Assembly (NCBI GenBank): GCA_947589305.1
Contig: CANQAP010000001.1
Location: 124,001 to 188,000, forward strand
Direction: 5' to 3'
DNA from: an uncultured Lachnospiraceae bacterium
GTDB lineage: Bacteria > Bacillota > Clostridia > Lachnospirales > Lachnospiraceae
DNA: 64,000 nt
A model generated the notes under the pieces. The model ran no database searches and had not been told where the DNA came from. It was given only the letters and a program-made list of their open reading frames with translations. The position numbers and the translations under genes were made by a program. Within the stretch, counting starts at the first letter, position 1; every line of letters begins with the position of its first letter. Below are positions 21,115-31,226 of this stretch, piece by piece.

Positions 21115-21401
21115 ATCATAAAGAAAAACCGTGGAAGCAGAGATAACAATAAGTGATGCGCAGTACAGAGAGTCCGGAGGGCTGAGAACCGGGCGGCATG
21201 CAGCTTATTAAATGGACTGTGGAGGGCGTAGTCAAAGGCATGTGCCGAGTATTCTACGACGTACAGACTTACGTTAGTAGTCAGGGATATGTTTGTATCC
21301 CGGAGCGTGTGGGAGACCATGAATCAAGGTGGCACCGCGGATATTGTGTAAAAGATATTCGTCCTTGGTAATCATATTATGATGATTGCCAAGGTTTTTT
21401 T
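21115..21401 (+). promoter_or_regulatory. T-box leader with specifier consistent with Trp (UGG), ending in terminator
   Basis: T-box sequence AAGGTGGCACCGCGG at 21326-21340. Terminator ccttgg...ccaagg-TTTTTTT at 21363-21401. TGG at 21213-21215 next to an AATAAG/CTTATT helix; trpE lies downstream. Confidence 0.92.
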
Positions 21402-21439
21402 GTTTTCACGAACCATTCAGGCGAAAGGCAGGAGATAGT

Positions 21440-22924
21440 ATGAACAGTCAAATTTCATTAGAACAGGCGAAAGAATTGGCAGCGCAGGGGGCATATCGCG
21501 TGATTCCGATCAGTATGGAAATCTATTCAGATATGCGGACGCCGATCGAAGTGCTGCGCATTCTGAAAGGAATCAGTAATCATTGTTACATTTTAGAGAG
21601 TATTGAAGATTCGCAAAAGTGGGGCAGATATACATTTTTGGGGTATCACCCGAAGCTGGAAATCACCTGCTCGAACGGCATGCTGACCGTATCGGATGAA
21701 ACCGGTGTTTTGGAAACCAAGGAGACGATGCGTCCGAATGAATATATCAAACAGGTCTTGGAAGCATACAAAAGCCCGAAGATAGAGAATTTACCGCCTT
21801 TCACGGGCGGTCTGGTCGGATATTTTTCATATGATTATATCAAATACAGTGAGCCGTCCCTGCAACTGGATGCGGAGGATCAGGAGCATTTTAATGATGT
21901 AGATGTCATGTTATTTGATAAAGTCATTTGTTTTGATAATTTCCGCCAGAAAATTGTGTTGATCGTCAACGCTTCTACCGAGAATCTGGATGTCTCTTAT
22001 CCGGAAGCGGTAGCGGATTTAGAAGAAATGCGCCGCCTGCTCCAAACCGGAAAGCCACAAGTACATGAAGTCGGCAGACTGACATCGGATTTCCGCCCGT
22101 TGTTTGAGAAACAAGCGTATTGCGAGATGGTGGAGAAAGCCAAGCATTATATTCGGGAAGGGGATATTTTTCAGGTCGTGCTGTCAAATCGGCTGGAAGC
22201 CGATTTTGAAGGCAGTCTGTTAGATACCTACCGGGTGCTGCGGACGGTTAATCCATCGCCATATATGTTCTATTTTTCCAGCGACGCCATTGAAATAGCG
22301 GGTGCCTCACCGGAAACATTGGTAAAACTTGAAGACGGCGTCCTGCATACGTTTCCGTTAGCGGGTACGAGACCGAGAGGTAAGACGGAAGAAGAGGACC
22401 GTCGCTTAGAACAGGAACTGTTGGCGGATGAAAAAGAACGTTCCGAGCATAATATGCTGGTGGATCTCGGCAGAAATGATATCGGTAAGATCAGCCGTTT
22501 CGGTACGGTGAACGTAGAACAATATATGTCGGTTGGGCGATATTCCCATGTCATGCACATCGGTTCTACGGTGCGGGGAGAACTGCGGGAAGATCTGACG
22601 GCATTAGATGCGGTGGATGCCGTGCTGCCGGCAGGTACTTTATCCGGCGCGCCGAAAATCAGGGCATGTGAAATCATAAACGAATTGGAAAACAATAAGC
22701 GCGGAATTTATGGAGGCGCCATCGGTTATTTGGATTTCACAGGGAATCTGGACACCTGTATCTCCATACGCCTTGCATTTAAGAAGAACGGAAAAGTCTT
22801 TGTACGAAGCGGTGCGGGCATTGTGGCGGACAGCGTGCCGGAAAAAGAATATCAAGAGTGTATCAATAAAGCAAAAGCGGTAATGAATGCGTTGGAACAG
22901 GCACAGGGAGGAATTGACGAATGA
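21440..22924 (+). CDS. trpE: Anthranilate synthase component I
   Basis: Chorismate-binding motifs (FPLAGTRPRGKTEEED, LVDLGRNDIGKISRFGTV, LPAGTLSGAPKIRACEIINELE). ATG at 21440. Confidence 0.95.
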   Translation: MNSQISLEQAKELAAQGAYRVIPISMEIYSDMRTPIEVLRILKGISNHCYILESIEDSQKWGRYTFLGYHPKLEITCSNGMLTVSDETGVLETKETMRPNEYIKQVLEAYKSPKIENLPPFTGGLVGYFSYDYIKYSEPSLQLDAEDQEHFNDVDVMLFDKVICFDNFRQKIVLIVNASTENLDVSYPEAVADLEEMRRLLQTGKPQVHEVGRLTSDFRPLFEKQAYCEMVEKAKHYIREGDIFQVVLSNRLEADFEGSLLDTYRVLRTVNPSPYMFYFSSDAIEIAGASPETLVKLEDGVLHTFPLAGTRPRGKTEEEDRRLEQELLADEKERSEHNMLVDLGRNDIGKISRFGTVNVEQYMSVGRYSHVMHIGSTVRGELREDLTALDAVDAVLPAGTLSGAPKIRACEIINELENNKRGIYGGAIGYLDFTGNLDTCISIRLAFKKNGKVFVRSGAGIVADSVPEKEYQECINKAKAVMNALEQAQGGIDE

Positions 22925-23490
22925 TTTTATTGATTGATAACTATGACAGTTTTTCATATAACTTATATCAACTGATCGGTTCGATCAGAGAAGATATTCA
23001 AGTGATCCGGAATGACGAATGGAGCGTAGAAAACATCCGTGATGCACATCCGGATGCGATCATTTTGTCGCCGGGACCGGGGAAACCGTCGGATGCGGGC
23101 GTCTGTATCGAGACAGTCCGGCAGCTTGGGGCGGAGATCCCCATATTGGGTGTTTGCTTGGGGCATCAGGCTATCTGTGAGGCGTTCGGCGCAACGGTAT
23201 CATATGCAAAGGAACTGATGCACGGTAAAATGTCGGTGGTGGAAGTGGATAACGCCTGTCCGATTTTCCGTGGTCTGCCAAAAGAAATAGAGGCAGCAAG
23301 ATATCATTCGCTTGCCGTCATGCCGGAGACACTGCCTGATGTATTGGAAGTGATTGCCAGAACAAAGGACGGCGAAGTGATGGCGGTCAGACATCGTACC
23401 CAGCCCGTGTACGGATTGCAGTTTCATCCGGAATCCATATTGACGCCAAAGGGAAATATAATTTTGAGGAATTTCTTTTTTGCACTGTAA
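22921..23490 (+). CDS. trpG: Anthranilate synthase component II (glutamine amidotransferase)
   Basis: LIDNYDSFSYNLYQ, LSPGPGKPSDAG, LGVCLGHQAI, QFHPESILTPKG; 4-nt overlap with trpE. Confidence 0.95.
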   Translation: MILLIDNYDSFSYNLYQLIGSIREDIQVIRNDEWSVENIRDAHPDAIILSPGPGKPSDAGVCIETVRQLGAEIPILGVCLGHQAICEAFGATVSYAKELMHGKMSVVEVDNACPIFRGLPKEIEAARYHSLAVMPETLPDVLEVIARTKDGEVMAVRHRTQPVYGLQFHPESILTPKGNIILRNFFFAL

Positions 23491-23587
23491 ATTATCCTTG
23501 AAATATGATATACTTTCCCTATGTGTGAAAAAACGCCGGATTTACAGCGTACAGGATAAACCATAACATGTAAGACGAGGAAATGAA

Positions 23588-23785
23588 ATGGCAGAACGGA
23601 CTACACAAGAAATGACGGATAGCAGAAGACGAATCAACCGTATGAAAAAAGCCTTGGTCACGATAGCGCTTATATTGGTAGCCGCATCCCTGATATTGAA
23701 TGTGGTACTTTTGATTCGCGTCATCCATTTGGATCAGACTGTTCGGGCATTACTGGAAACTTCTGGACAGATTTTCTTACTGTAA
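23588..23785 (+). CDS. Small single-TM membrane protein
   Basis: 65 aa; TM VTIALILVAASLILNVVLLI; ATG after acgaggaaatga. Confidence 0.55.
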   Translation: MAERTTQEMTDSRRRINRMKKALVTIALILVAASLILNVVLLIRVIHLDQTVRALLETSGQIFLL

Positions 23786-23800
23786 ACCGTAAAGGAGGAT

Positions 23801-24880
23801 ATGATGGGTTTTTTTAGAGATTTTAAAAATGACATGAAGCAGGCGGTCAATGAATTGATGCCGGGCAATGACGAAATGGTCAGTGAATATGATGATGAGG
23901 ATATGGTGAATACTTTGGAGGAAACGGCAGAAGTTCCGTCGGACGAATATGTGAACACGATGGAAGATGCAACGCCTTCCGAAGCATCCGACGATCCTCT
24001 TGCGGACGATATATTGGATGAAGTCGATGCAGAAGATTTAGAGAATTTTGATTTAGAGGATGAAGATTTGGCGGAGCCGTTTGCAGGGCAGGAACGTCCG
24101 GAAGAATTTGCAAAGTCGGTCGTGGACAGTATCCGGGCGGAACAGGCGGAAAAGAACAGTGAAAGCCAGCCGGAGGAACCGTTGCAAGAGGAATCGTTTG
24201 ATCAAGCGGCACCGGAGACGGCGGAAGAAGAACCGAAGGAACCGGAGACTGCCAATGAAGCCGTACCGGCAGGGCAGGCAACGGAGAATCCCGCAGCGGC
24301 TGAGGAAGCGGACAAGGAGCAGGAGGAGCAACCAATGGCAGAGGAAAAGATTATTGAAATCAAAGCAATGACAGAGGAGAAGGAGGATGCTTATGCTGCG
24401 GAAACGGCGGGCGATCCTACGACGGATGCCGAAGTCAGCGACAGCACTACGTATATCACGAAAGGCACCAGAATCGAAGGCAATCTTTTTACGGACGGTT
24501 CTTTGGATATCCTCGGCACGGTGGAAGGGGATGTCAGCTGCTATGGAAAGCTTGTCGTCAGCGGTGTTATTAACGGCAAGGTGAATTCCGGTGAAATATA
24601 TGCCAATTCAGCGAAGATCAACGGTGAGATCGTGAGCGCGGGAAGTGTCAAGATCGGTGTCGGTTCCATTATCGTCGGCAATATAGAAGCACAGTCGGCG
24701 GTAGTTGCGGGCGCCATTAACGGAGATTTGGATGTCAAAGGTCCGGTGATCGTAGATTCGACGGCAGTGATCATGGGCAATATCAAGTCACGCTCCGTAC
24801 AGATCAATAACGGAGCGGTCATCGAAGGCTTCTGTTCACAATGCTATTCCGATATCGATGTCAAGAGCTTTTTTGCATGA
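23801..24880 (+). CDS. Bactofilin (polymer-forming cytoskeletal protein) with long acidic N-terminal extension
   Basis: C-terminal beta-helix repeats (TRIEGNLFTDGSLDILGTVEGDVSCYGKLVVSGVINGKV...); about 200-aa Glu/Pro/Ala-rich N-terminus. Confidence 0.88.
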   Translation: MMGFFRDFKNDMKQAVNELMPGNDEMVSEYDDEDMVNTLEETAEVPSDEYVNTMEDATPSEASDDPLADDILDEVDAEDLENFDLEDEDLAEPFAGQERPEEFAKSVVDSIRAEQAEKNSESQPEEPLQEESFDQAAPETAEEEPKEPETANEAVPAGQATENPAAAEEADKEQEEQPMAEEKIIEIKAMTEEKEDAYAAETAGDPTTDAEVSDSTTYITKGTRIEGNLFTDGSLDILGTVEGDVSCYGKLVVSGVINGKVNSGEIYANSAKINGEIVSAGSVKIGVGSIIVGNIEAQSAVVAGAINGDLDVKGPVIVDSTAVIMGNIKSRSVQINNGAVIEGFCSQCYSDIDVKSFFA

Positions 24881-24896
24881 ACAGTGAAAGGAAACA

Positions 24897-25607
24897 GTGA
24901 AAGCTATGGAAGAGACGCGCATATTATTAAAGTTAAGCGGTGAAGCGTTAGCAGGAGAGAAAAAGACCGGTTTTGACGAAGCGGTAGTGACAGATATAGC
25001 GTCACAGGTCAGGCAGGCGCTGCAGGCGGGCAAACAGATCGCGGTGGTTATCGGAGGCGGTAATTTTTGGCGCGGACGGACCAGTGAACATATGGACCGC
25101 GTAAAAGCGGATCAGATCGGCATTCTGGCAACGGTTATGAACTGTATTTATGTAGCGGAGTATTTTCGCGCCGCCGGTATGAGAACGATGGTCATGACGC
25201 CGTTTGCATGCGGAAATATGACAACGTTATTCCGAAAAGATGAGGCGATCGAGGCGCTGACTTCCGGAACCGTAGTCTTTTTTGCCGGAGGTACCGGGCA
25301 TCCGTATTTTTCAACCGATATGGCAACCGTCCTGATGGCAATCGAGATGGAAGCGGATATCGTCTTATCCGGAAAAGCTATAGACGGCGTATATGACTCA
25401 GATCCAAAGAAAAATCCGAATGCAAAGAAATATACCGATATGGAAATGCAGGATATCGTAGACAACAAGCTGGAAGTGATTGACATGACTGCGGCGATTT
25501 TGGCTGCCGAACATCACATGCCGATGAAATTATTCGGACTGAATGCCGAGAACAGTATACTAAATGCAATGACCGGAGCTTTTACCGGCACATATATTCA
25601 CGCATAA
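24897..25607 (+). CDS. pyrH: UMP kinase
   Basis: ILLKLSGEALAGEKKTGFD, VIGGGNFWRGR, FFAGGTGHPYFSTD, KAIDGVYDSDPKKNPNA. Confidence 0.97.
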   Translation: MKAMEETRILLKLSGEALAGEKKTGFDEAVVTDIASQVRQALQAGKQIAVVIGGGNFWRGRTSEHMDRVKADQIGILATVMNCIYVAEYFRAAGMRTMVMTPFACGNMTTLFRKDEAIEALTSGTVVFFAGGTGHPYFSTDMATVLMAIEMEADIVLSGKAIDGVYDSDPKKNPNAKKYTDMEMQDIVDNKLEVIDMTAAILAAEHHMPMKLFGLNAENSILNAMTGAFTGTYIHA

Positions 25608-25631
25608 CGCAAGGTGTAAGGAGGAAACGAA

Positions 25632-26177
25632 ATGTTACAGCAATATGAAGAAAAAATGGATAAATCGCTCGATAGTCTGGTGAATGAGTTTTCCGCTATC
25701 CGCGCCGGACGCGCCAACCCACATGTACTGGATAAAATCCGAGTGGATTATTACGGACAGCCGACTCCCCTGCAGCAGGTGGCAAATATTTCCGTGCCGG
25801 AACCACGGACTTTGTTGATTCAGCCATGGGAGGCGTCCCTGATCAAAGAAATAGAAAAAGCAATCATGTGTTCGGATTTGGGGATCACGCCAAATAATGA
25901 CGGAAAAGCGATCCGGTTGAACTTTCCGGAACTCACAGAGGATCGCCGTAAGGAAATGGCAAAAGACGTGAAGAAGAAAGGTGAAAATGCAAAGATTGCG
26001 ATCCGGAACATCCGTCGGGAAGCCAACGATGCGTTTAAGAAACAGAATAAGGCGAACGAGATTTCGGAGGATGAATTAAAGGACTTGGAAGATCAGGTAC
26101 AGAAGCTGACTGATAAATTTATCGATAAAGTGGATCAGGCGGTGGAGGATAAGAGTAAGGAAATCCTGACGGTGTAA
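25632..26177 (+). CDS. frr: Ribosome recycling factor
   Basis: EFSAIRAGRANPHVLDKIRVDYYGQPTPLQQVANISVPEPRTLLIQPW. Confidence 0.98.
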   Translation: MLQQYEEKMDKSLDSLVNEFSAIRAGRANPHVLDKIRVDYYGQPTPLQQVANISVPEPRTLLIQPWEASLIKEIEKAIMCSDLGITPNNDGKAIRLNFPELTEDRRKEMAKDVKKKGENAKIAIRNIRREANDAFKKQNKANEISEDELKDLEDQVQKLTDKFIDKVDQAVEDKSKEILTV

Positions 26178-26247
26178 ACCGGCGGATTACGCTCGATTCT
26201 GAAACTCTACGATAGGGAATATAGATAAACAAGGCTTAGGAGATTCT

Positions 26248-26976
26248 ATGGAGAGGGAAATTAACGGAGAACGGTTGACCATTCCACAGCATATCGCCGT
26301 GATCTTGGACGGAAACGGCAGATGGGCGAAAAAACGAGGAATGCCAAGGAATTACGGGCATATGCAGGGTGCAAAGACAGTGGAGAAAATCTGCGAAGAT
26401 GCAGGAGATCTGGGTGTCAAATACATGACGGTCTATGCGTTTTCAACGGAGAACTGGAAACGTTCCGAAGAAGAAGTAAACGGCATCATGAATATCCTGC
26501 GACAATATCTGATATCTTTTAAAACACATATCAAACGTGATCAGCTTACGGTACGCGTCATCGGAGACCGGACGAAGCTGGCGGATGATATTAATGTATT
26601 GATCGATGAATTATGGGAAATGAGTAAAGACAATGAAGGGTTGGTATTGACGATCGCGCTGAATTATGGCAGTCGGGATGAGATCACGCGCGCGGTGCGG
26701 CGGATGGCAGCCGACATTCAGAGTGGCAGTCTGTCGCCGGAACAAGTAGATGAGCAAACGGTTCATTCGTATTTGGATACGGCAGATCTGCCGGATCCGG
26801 ATCTGCTGATCCGTACGAGTGGCGAACAGCGATTATCCAATTATTTACTTTGGCAGTTGGCGTATACGGAATTTTATTTTACGGATGTGTTATGGCCGGA
26901 TTTTGACCGCAGGGAATTGATCCGAGCCATTCAGTATTATAACGGAAGGGAACGACGATATGGCGGCGTCAAGTAA
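26248..26976 (+). CDS. uppS: Isoprenyl (undecaprenyl) diphosphate synthase
   Basis: HIAVILDGNGRWAKKRGMPRNYGH, YAFSTENWKR, DLLIRTSGEQRLSNYLLWQLAYTEFYF. Confidence 0.97.
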   Translation: MEREINGERLTIPQHIAVILDGNGRWAKKRGMPRNYGHMQGAKTVEKICEDAGDLGVKYMTVYAFSTENWKRSEEEVNGIMNILRQYLISFKTHIKRDQLTVRVIGDRTKLADDINVLIDELWEMSKDNEGLVLTIALNYGSRDEITRAVRRMAADIQSGSLSPEQVDEQTVHSYLDTADLPDPDLLIRTSGEQRLSNYLLWQLAYTEFYFTDVLWPDFDRRELIRAIQYYNGRERRYGGVK

Positions 26977-27814
26977 CGAAAAACAAGAAAAGAGAGTTAG
27001 TTTTTTTACGCGGCTGGCAAGTACGATCGTGCTGCTACTGGTGTGCGGAACAGCCCTTTATCTGGGAAACTGGATACTGGTGTTATTGTTGACATTGATC
27101 TCCATAGGCGGTGTCTTTGAGTTATTACGTGTCTTTCAACTGCATAAATCTTCTTTGGCAGTGATCACGTATGTGTTTGCGGTGGTCTATGACGCCCTTC
27201 TTTTCTTTCAGCGGACCGATTTGATCTTACCGGCTTTTATTTTATATTTGCTGATCTTGCTGACGATTTATGTCATACGCTTCCCGAAATACGAGATCAG
27301 GCAGATGATTTCCTGTTTTTTTTCTTTTTTTTATGTAGTTGTCTGTCTGGGATATATTTATCAGATCCGCATCATGAAAGACGGCGGATTGTTTGTGATC
27401 CTGATGCTGATCTGCTCATGCGGCAATGACATGTTTGCCTATCTGGTAGGTATTTTGATCGGAAAACATAAGATCTTTCCGAATCTAAGCCCGAAAAAAA
27501 GTGTAGAAGGCTTTATCGGGGGAATCGTCGGCGCAGCCCTATGCGGCTGTATCTACGGTTTTATTTTTCAGAAGTATGCCGATATCGGAAATTATAATTA
27601 TCCGTTCTTATTTGCGGTCATAGGAGGCATCGGCGCTTTACCGGCGGTCGTGGGTGATTTGGCGGCTTCTGCGATCAAGAGAAACTATGAAATTAAGGAT
27701 TATAGCCGTCTGATACCGGGGCATGGCGGGATCATGGATCGCTTTGACAGTATGATCTTTACGGCGCCGATCGTGTATTATCTGTTGATCATATTGATGC
27801 GAATGTACTTTTAG
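26960..27814 (+). CDS. cdsA: Phosphatidate cytidylyltransferase
   Basis: LSPKKSVEGFIGGIVGAALCG, KRNYEIKDYSRLIPGHGGIMDRFDSMIFTAP. Confidence 0.95.
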   Translation: MAASSNEKQEKRVSFFTRLASTIVLLLVCGTALYLGNWILVLLLTLISIGGVFELLRVFQLHKSSLAVITYVFAVVYDALLFFQRTDLILPAFILYLLILLTIYVIRFPKYEIRQMISCFFSFFYVVVCLGYIYQIRIMKDGGLFVILMLICSCGNDMFAYLVGILIGKHKIFPNLSPKKSVEGFIGGIVGAALCGCIYGFIFQKYADIGNYNYPFLFAVIGGIGALPAVVGDLAASAIKRNYEIKDYSRLIPGHGGIMDRFDSMIFTAPIVYYLLIILMRMYF

Positions 27815-27826
27815 GAGGAATGGAAG

Positions 27827-28990
27827 TTGAAAAAAATAAGCATTCTGGGTTCCACCGGTTCAATCGGTACGCAGACGCTTGAGGTGATACGGAATCATGC
27901 GCGCGATTTCAGTGTGACGGCTTTAGCGGCGGGAAAGAATATTGATCTGCTCGAGGAACAGATCCGGGAATTCCATCCAAGCATGGCGGTGGTATGGGAT
28001 GAAGAGAATGCGGCTACACTAAAAACGAGGGTTGCAGACTTAAACGTCAAGGTGCTTTCCGGTATGGAAGGGTTGATGGAAGCCGCCGTACAGAAGGAAA
28101 GTGATCTGTTGGTGACAGCCATAGTCGGCATGATCGGCATCCGTCCGACCATAGCTGCAATCGAGGCTGGCAAGGACATCGCTTTGGCAAATAAAGAAAC
28201 CTTGGTAACGGCAGGGCATATCATCATGCCGCTCGCCGAAAGGCATCATGTGCGGATTCTGCCGGTTGACAGTGAACATTCCGCGATTTTTCAGTGCTTA
28301 AACGGAGAACATGGCAATCGACCGGATAAAATTCTTTTGACCGCTTCCGGCGGACCGTTCCGGGGAAAGGACCGTGCGTTTTTGGAAACCGTTACGGTCG
28401 AGGATGCACTGCGGCATCCCAACTGGAGCATGGGACGGAAAATCACGATCGATTCTGCCAGCATGGTGAATAAAGGACTGGAAGTGATGGAGGCAAAGTG
28501 GCTGTTTCAGGTAGAGGTCGATGATGTGGAAGTGGTGGTACAGCCACAGAGCGTCATTCATTCCATGGTACAGTTTCGGGACGGCGCCGTCATGGCGCAG
28601 TTAGGAACTCCCGATATGAAGCTGCCGATCCAGTACGCCCTTTATTATCCGGAACGACATGATCTGGAGGGAAAACGTCTGGATTTCGGCAGTCTGTCCT
28701 GTCTGTATTTTGAAAAACCGGATATGGAAGTCTTTCGAGGACTGGCACTCGCCTATCGGGCGGGCAGAGAAGGAGGAAGTGTTCCGACGGTTCTGAATGC
28801 GGCAAACGAATATGCCGTAGCCGGATTTTTAGAACATAAGATCGCATTTCTGGATATCTATGAGATCATTGAGGAATGTATGGAGGCTCATAAGAAAATA
28901 GAATGTCCATCCGTGTCAGATATTCTGGATACGGAACAGTGGACCTATGAATATATTGAGAGCAGGTGGAAGCTTGAGTACAGTCATTAA
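27827..28990 (+). CDS. dxr: 1-deoxy-D-xylulose 5-phosphate reductoisomerase
   Basis: ILGSTGSIGTQTLEVI, LANKETLVTAGHIIM, SEHSAIFQCL, HPNWSMGRKITIDSASMVNKGLEVMEA. TTG start. Confidence 0.97.
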   Translation: MKKISILGSTGSIGTQTLEVIRNHARDFSVTALAAGKNIDLLEEQIREFHPSMAVVWDEENAATLKTRVADLNVKVLSGMEGLMEAAVQKESDLLVTAIVGMIGIRPTIAAIEAGKDIALANKETLVTAGHIIMPLAERHHVRILPVDSEHSAIFQCLNGEHGNRPDKILLTASGGPFRGKDRAFLETVTVEDALRHPNWSMGRKITIDSASMVNKGLEVMEAKWLFQVEVDDVEVVVQPQSVIHSMVQFRDGAVMAQLGTPDMKLPIQYALYYPERHDLEGKRLDFGSLSCLYFEKPDMEVFRGLALAYRAGREGGSVPTVLNAANEYAVAGFLEHKIAFLDIYEIIEECMEAHKKIECPSVSDILDTEQWTYEYIESRWKLEYSH

Positions 28991-30053
28991 TATATTAGTC
29001 ATTATATTAGTTTTTGGTCTTATTATTATGATCCATGAACTGGGGCATTTTCTGATGTGTAAATGGACCGGCATCGGTGTCACGGAGTTTTCGATCGGTA
29101 TGGGTCCTTGTATTTTTAAGACGCAACGGGGAGAAACCCAGTATTCCTTACGGTGTCTGCCGATCGGCGGTTACTGCATGATGCTGGGGGAAGACGAGGA
29201 ACATTGTGAAGATGAACGGGCATTTTCAAACAAGCCCATCTGGTCAAGGATCTTGGTGGTGGTGGCAGGTCCGGTGTTCAACTTTATCTTGGCATTCTTT
29301 GCATCGATGCTTTTGATCGGTATGGCGGGACATCTGACTGCGGAGATCAATCAGGTCGGCGAAGGTTCTGCCGCTGAGGAAGCGGGGATCCGCGCCGGAG
29401 ACGTGATCACAAAATTAGATCAGACGCGTATCTATGATTTTCGGGAAGTATCCGTATATATGCAGTTTTATGCTTCGAATGATCCGGTGACTGTTACGCT
29501 GCTGCGGGACGGAGAAGAAATGCAAGTGGAAGTGACACCGAAGTACAACGAGGAAACCGGTCTGTATCAGTTGGGGATCATGGGCGGATATGTGATCGAC
29601 GGCGATTACTTGGTACGGACAAAAGCGAATGTTTTCACCAATATCAAATACAGTGTCTTAGAAGTGCGGTACTGGATCAAAACGACCTTTATCAGTCTCA
29701 AACAACTGGTTATGGGAAGGGTAGGCGTTAATCAGGTATCCGGCGTCGTCGGTGTCGCGGATATGATGAATGATACGATGCAGGAAGCAAAGGAAACCGG
29801 CGGCATGCTGGATGTTTTCTTAAATGTGATTAATTTTGTGATCCTGATCAGTGCCAATCTCGGCGTAATGAATTTACTTCCGTTTCCGGCGTTGGACGGA
29901 GGCAGATTGCTGTTTTTACTGATAGAACTGATCATGCGCAGACCGATTCCGAAAGAAAAGGAAGCCTTCGTGCATGCGATCGGATTTGTTTTGTTGTTCC
30001 TTGTGATGATATTCGTGACTTTTAAAGATATACGCAATCTGTTTCTCTCCTGA
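28974..30053 (+). CDS. rseP: RIP metalloprotease RseP/SpoIVFB-like (site-2 protease)
   Basis: HELGHFLMCKWTGI zinc motif, PDZ region, NLLPFPALDGGRLLFLL. TTG start at 28974 overlaps the dxr end. Confidence 0.93.
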   Translation: MSTVINILVIILVFGLIIMIHELGHFLMCKWTGIGVTEFSIGMGPCIFKTQRGETQYSLRCLPIGGYCMMLGEDEEHCEDERAFSNKPIWSRILVVVAGPVFNFILAFFASMLLIGMAGHLTAEINQVGEGSAAEEAGIRAGDVITKLDQTRIYDFREVSVYMQFYASNDPVTVTLLRDGEEMQVEVTPKYNEETGLYQLGIMGGYVIDGDYLVRTKANVFTNIKYSVLEVRYWIKTTFISLKQLVMGRVGVNQVSGVVGVADMMNDTMQEAKETGGMLDVFLNVINFVILISANLGVMNLLPFPALDGGRLLFLLIELIMRRPIPKEKEAFVHAIGFVLLFLVMIFVTFKDIRNLFLS

Positions 30054-30117
30054 TAGGGCGTTATGATGTCGGGTGACAGGAACAGAGGATAGGATATAAG
30101 GGAGGAATCAAACGCAT

Positions 30118-31176
30118 ATGGCTTACCGAGATCATACAAAAGCGGTTGCGATTGGCGATCAGGTGATCGGCGGCGGAAATCCGATATTGATTCAGTCAAT
30201 GACCAATACCCGGACGGAAGATGTGAAAGCAACCGTTGAACAGATTTTAAGATTAGAGGACGCAGGATGCCAGATCATTCGTTGTACGGCGAACAATGAA
30301 GCGGCGGCAAAGGCAATCGGAGAAATCAAGAAACAGATTCATATTCCGATCGTGGCGGATATTCATTTTGATTACCGTTTGGCGATTCTGGCAATGGAAA
30401 ACGGGGCGGATAAAATCCGTATCAATCCCGGAAATATCGGTGGGGAAGAACGCGTGCGCGCCGTCGTGGCTGTGGCAAAGGAACGGAACATACCGATTCG
30501 TGTCGGTGTCAACAGCGGTTCTTTGGAACGGGAACTGATTGAAAAGTATCATGGTGTGACGGCAGAAGGAATCGTAGAAAGTGCCTTGGATAAGGTACAT
30601 ATGATAGAACGGTTGGATTATGACCGGATCGTGATCAGTATCAAATCATCGGATGTCAGGATGTGTATTCAGGCACATGAGGCTATCGTGCGGAAAACAG
30701 ATTATCCGCTGCACATAGGGATCACGGAAGCGGGAACCTTGTTACGCGGAACCGTGAAATCTGCGGCGGGACTGGGCATTCTTTTGTATGAAGGGATCGG
30801 AGATACGATTCGGGTATCCTTAACCGGTGATCCCGTCAATGAGATCCTAACTGCCAAGTATCTTTTAAAAACTTTAGGATTGCGTACCGGCGGGATCGAA
30901 GTGGTATCCTGTCCGACCTGCGGGAGAACGTCGATCGATCTCATTGGATTGGCAAATCAGGTAGAAGAGATGGTCGCAGATTTTGAACATCTGAATCTGA
31001 AAGTAGCGGTGATGGGATGTGTGGTCAACGGTCCGGGCGAAGCTAGAGAAGCGGATATCGGAATCGCAGGCGGTAATGGGGAAGGACTCTTGATGAAGCG
31101 TGGAGAAATCATAAAGAAATTACCGGAAGAAGAATTATTAGGTGCATTGAAATACGAACTGGAACATTGGGAATAG
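30118..31176 (+). CDS. ispG: 4-hydroxy-3-methylbut-2-enyl-diphosphate synthase (flavodoxin)
   Basis: IQSMTNTRTEDVKATVEQI, VADIHFDYRLA, RINPGNIG, CPTCGRT, MGCVVNGPGEAREADIG. Confidence 0.97.
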   Translation: MAYRDHTKAVAIGDQVIGGGNPILIQSMTNTRTEDVKATVEQILRLEDAGCQIIRCTANNEAAAKAIGEIKKQIHIPIVADIHFDYRLAILAMENGADKIRINPGNIGGEERVRAVVAVAKERNIPIRVGVNSGSLERELIEKYHGVTAEGIVESALDKVHMIERLDYDRIVISIKSSDVRMCIQAHEAIVRKTDYPLHIGITEAGTLLRGTVKSAAGLGILLYEGIGDTIRVSLTGDPVNEILTAKYLLKTLGLRTGGIEVVSCPTCGRTSIDLIGLANQVEEMVADFEHLNLKVAVMGCVVNGPGEAREADIGIAGGNGEGLLMKRGEIIKKLPEEELLGALKYELEHWE

Positions 31177-31226
31177 CGATCTTGCAGTGAGAGAGGTATT
31201 GCCGATGTACGGGAGGAGGAATCGGT

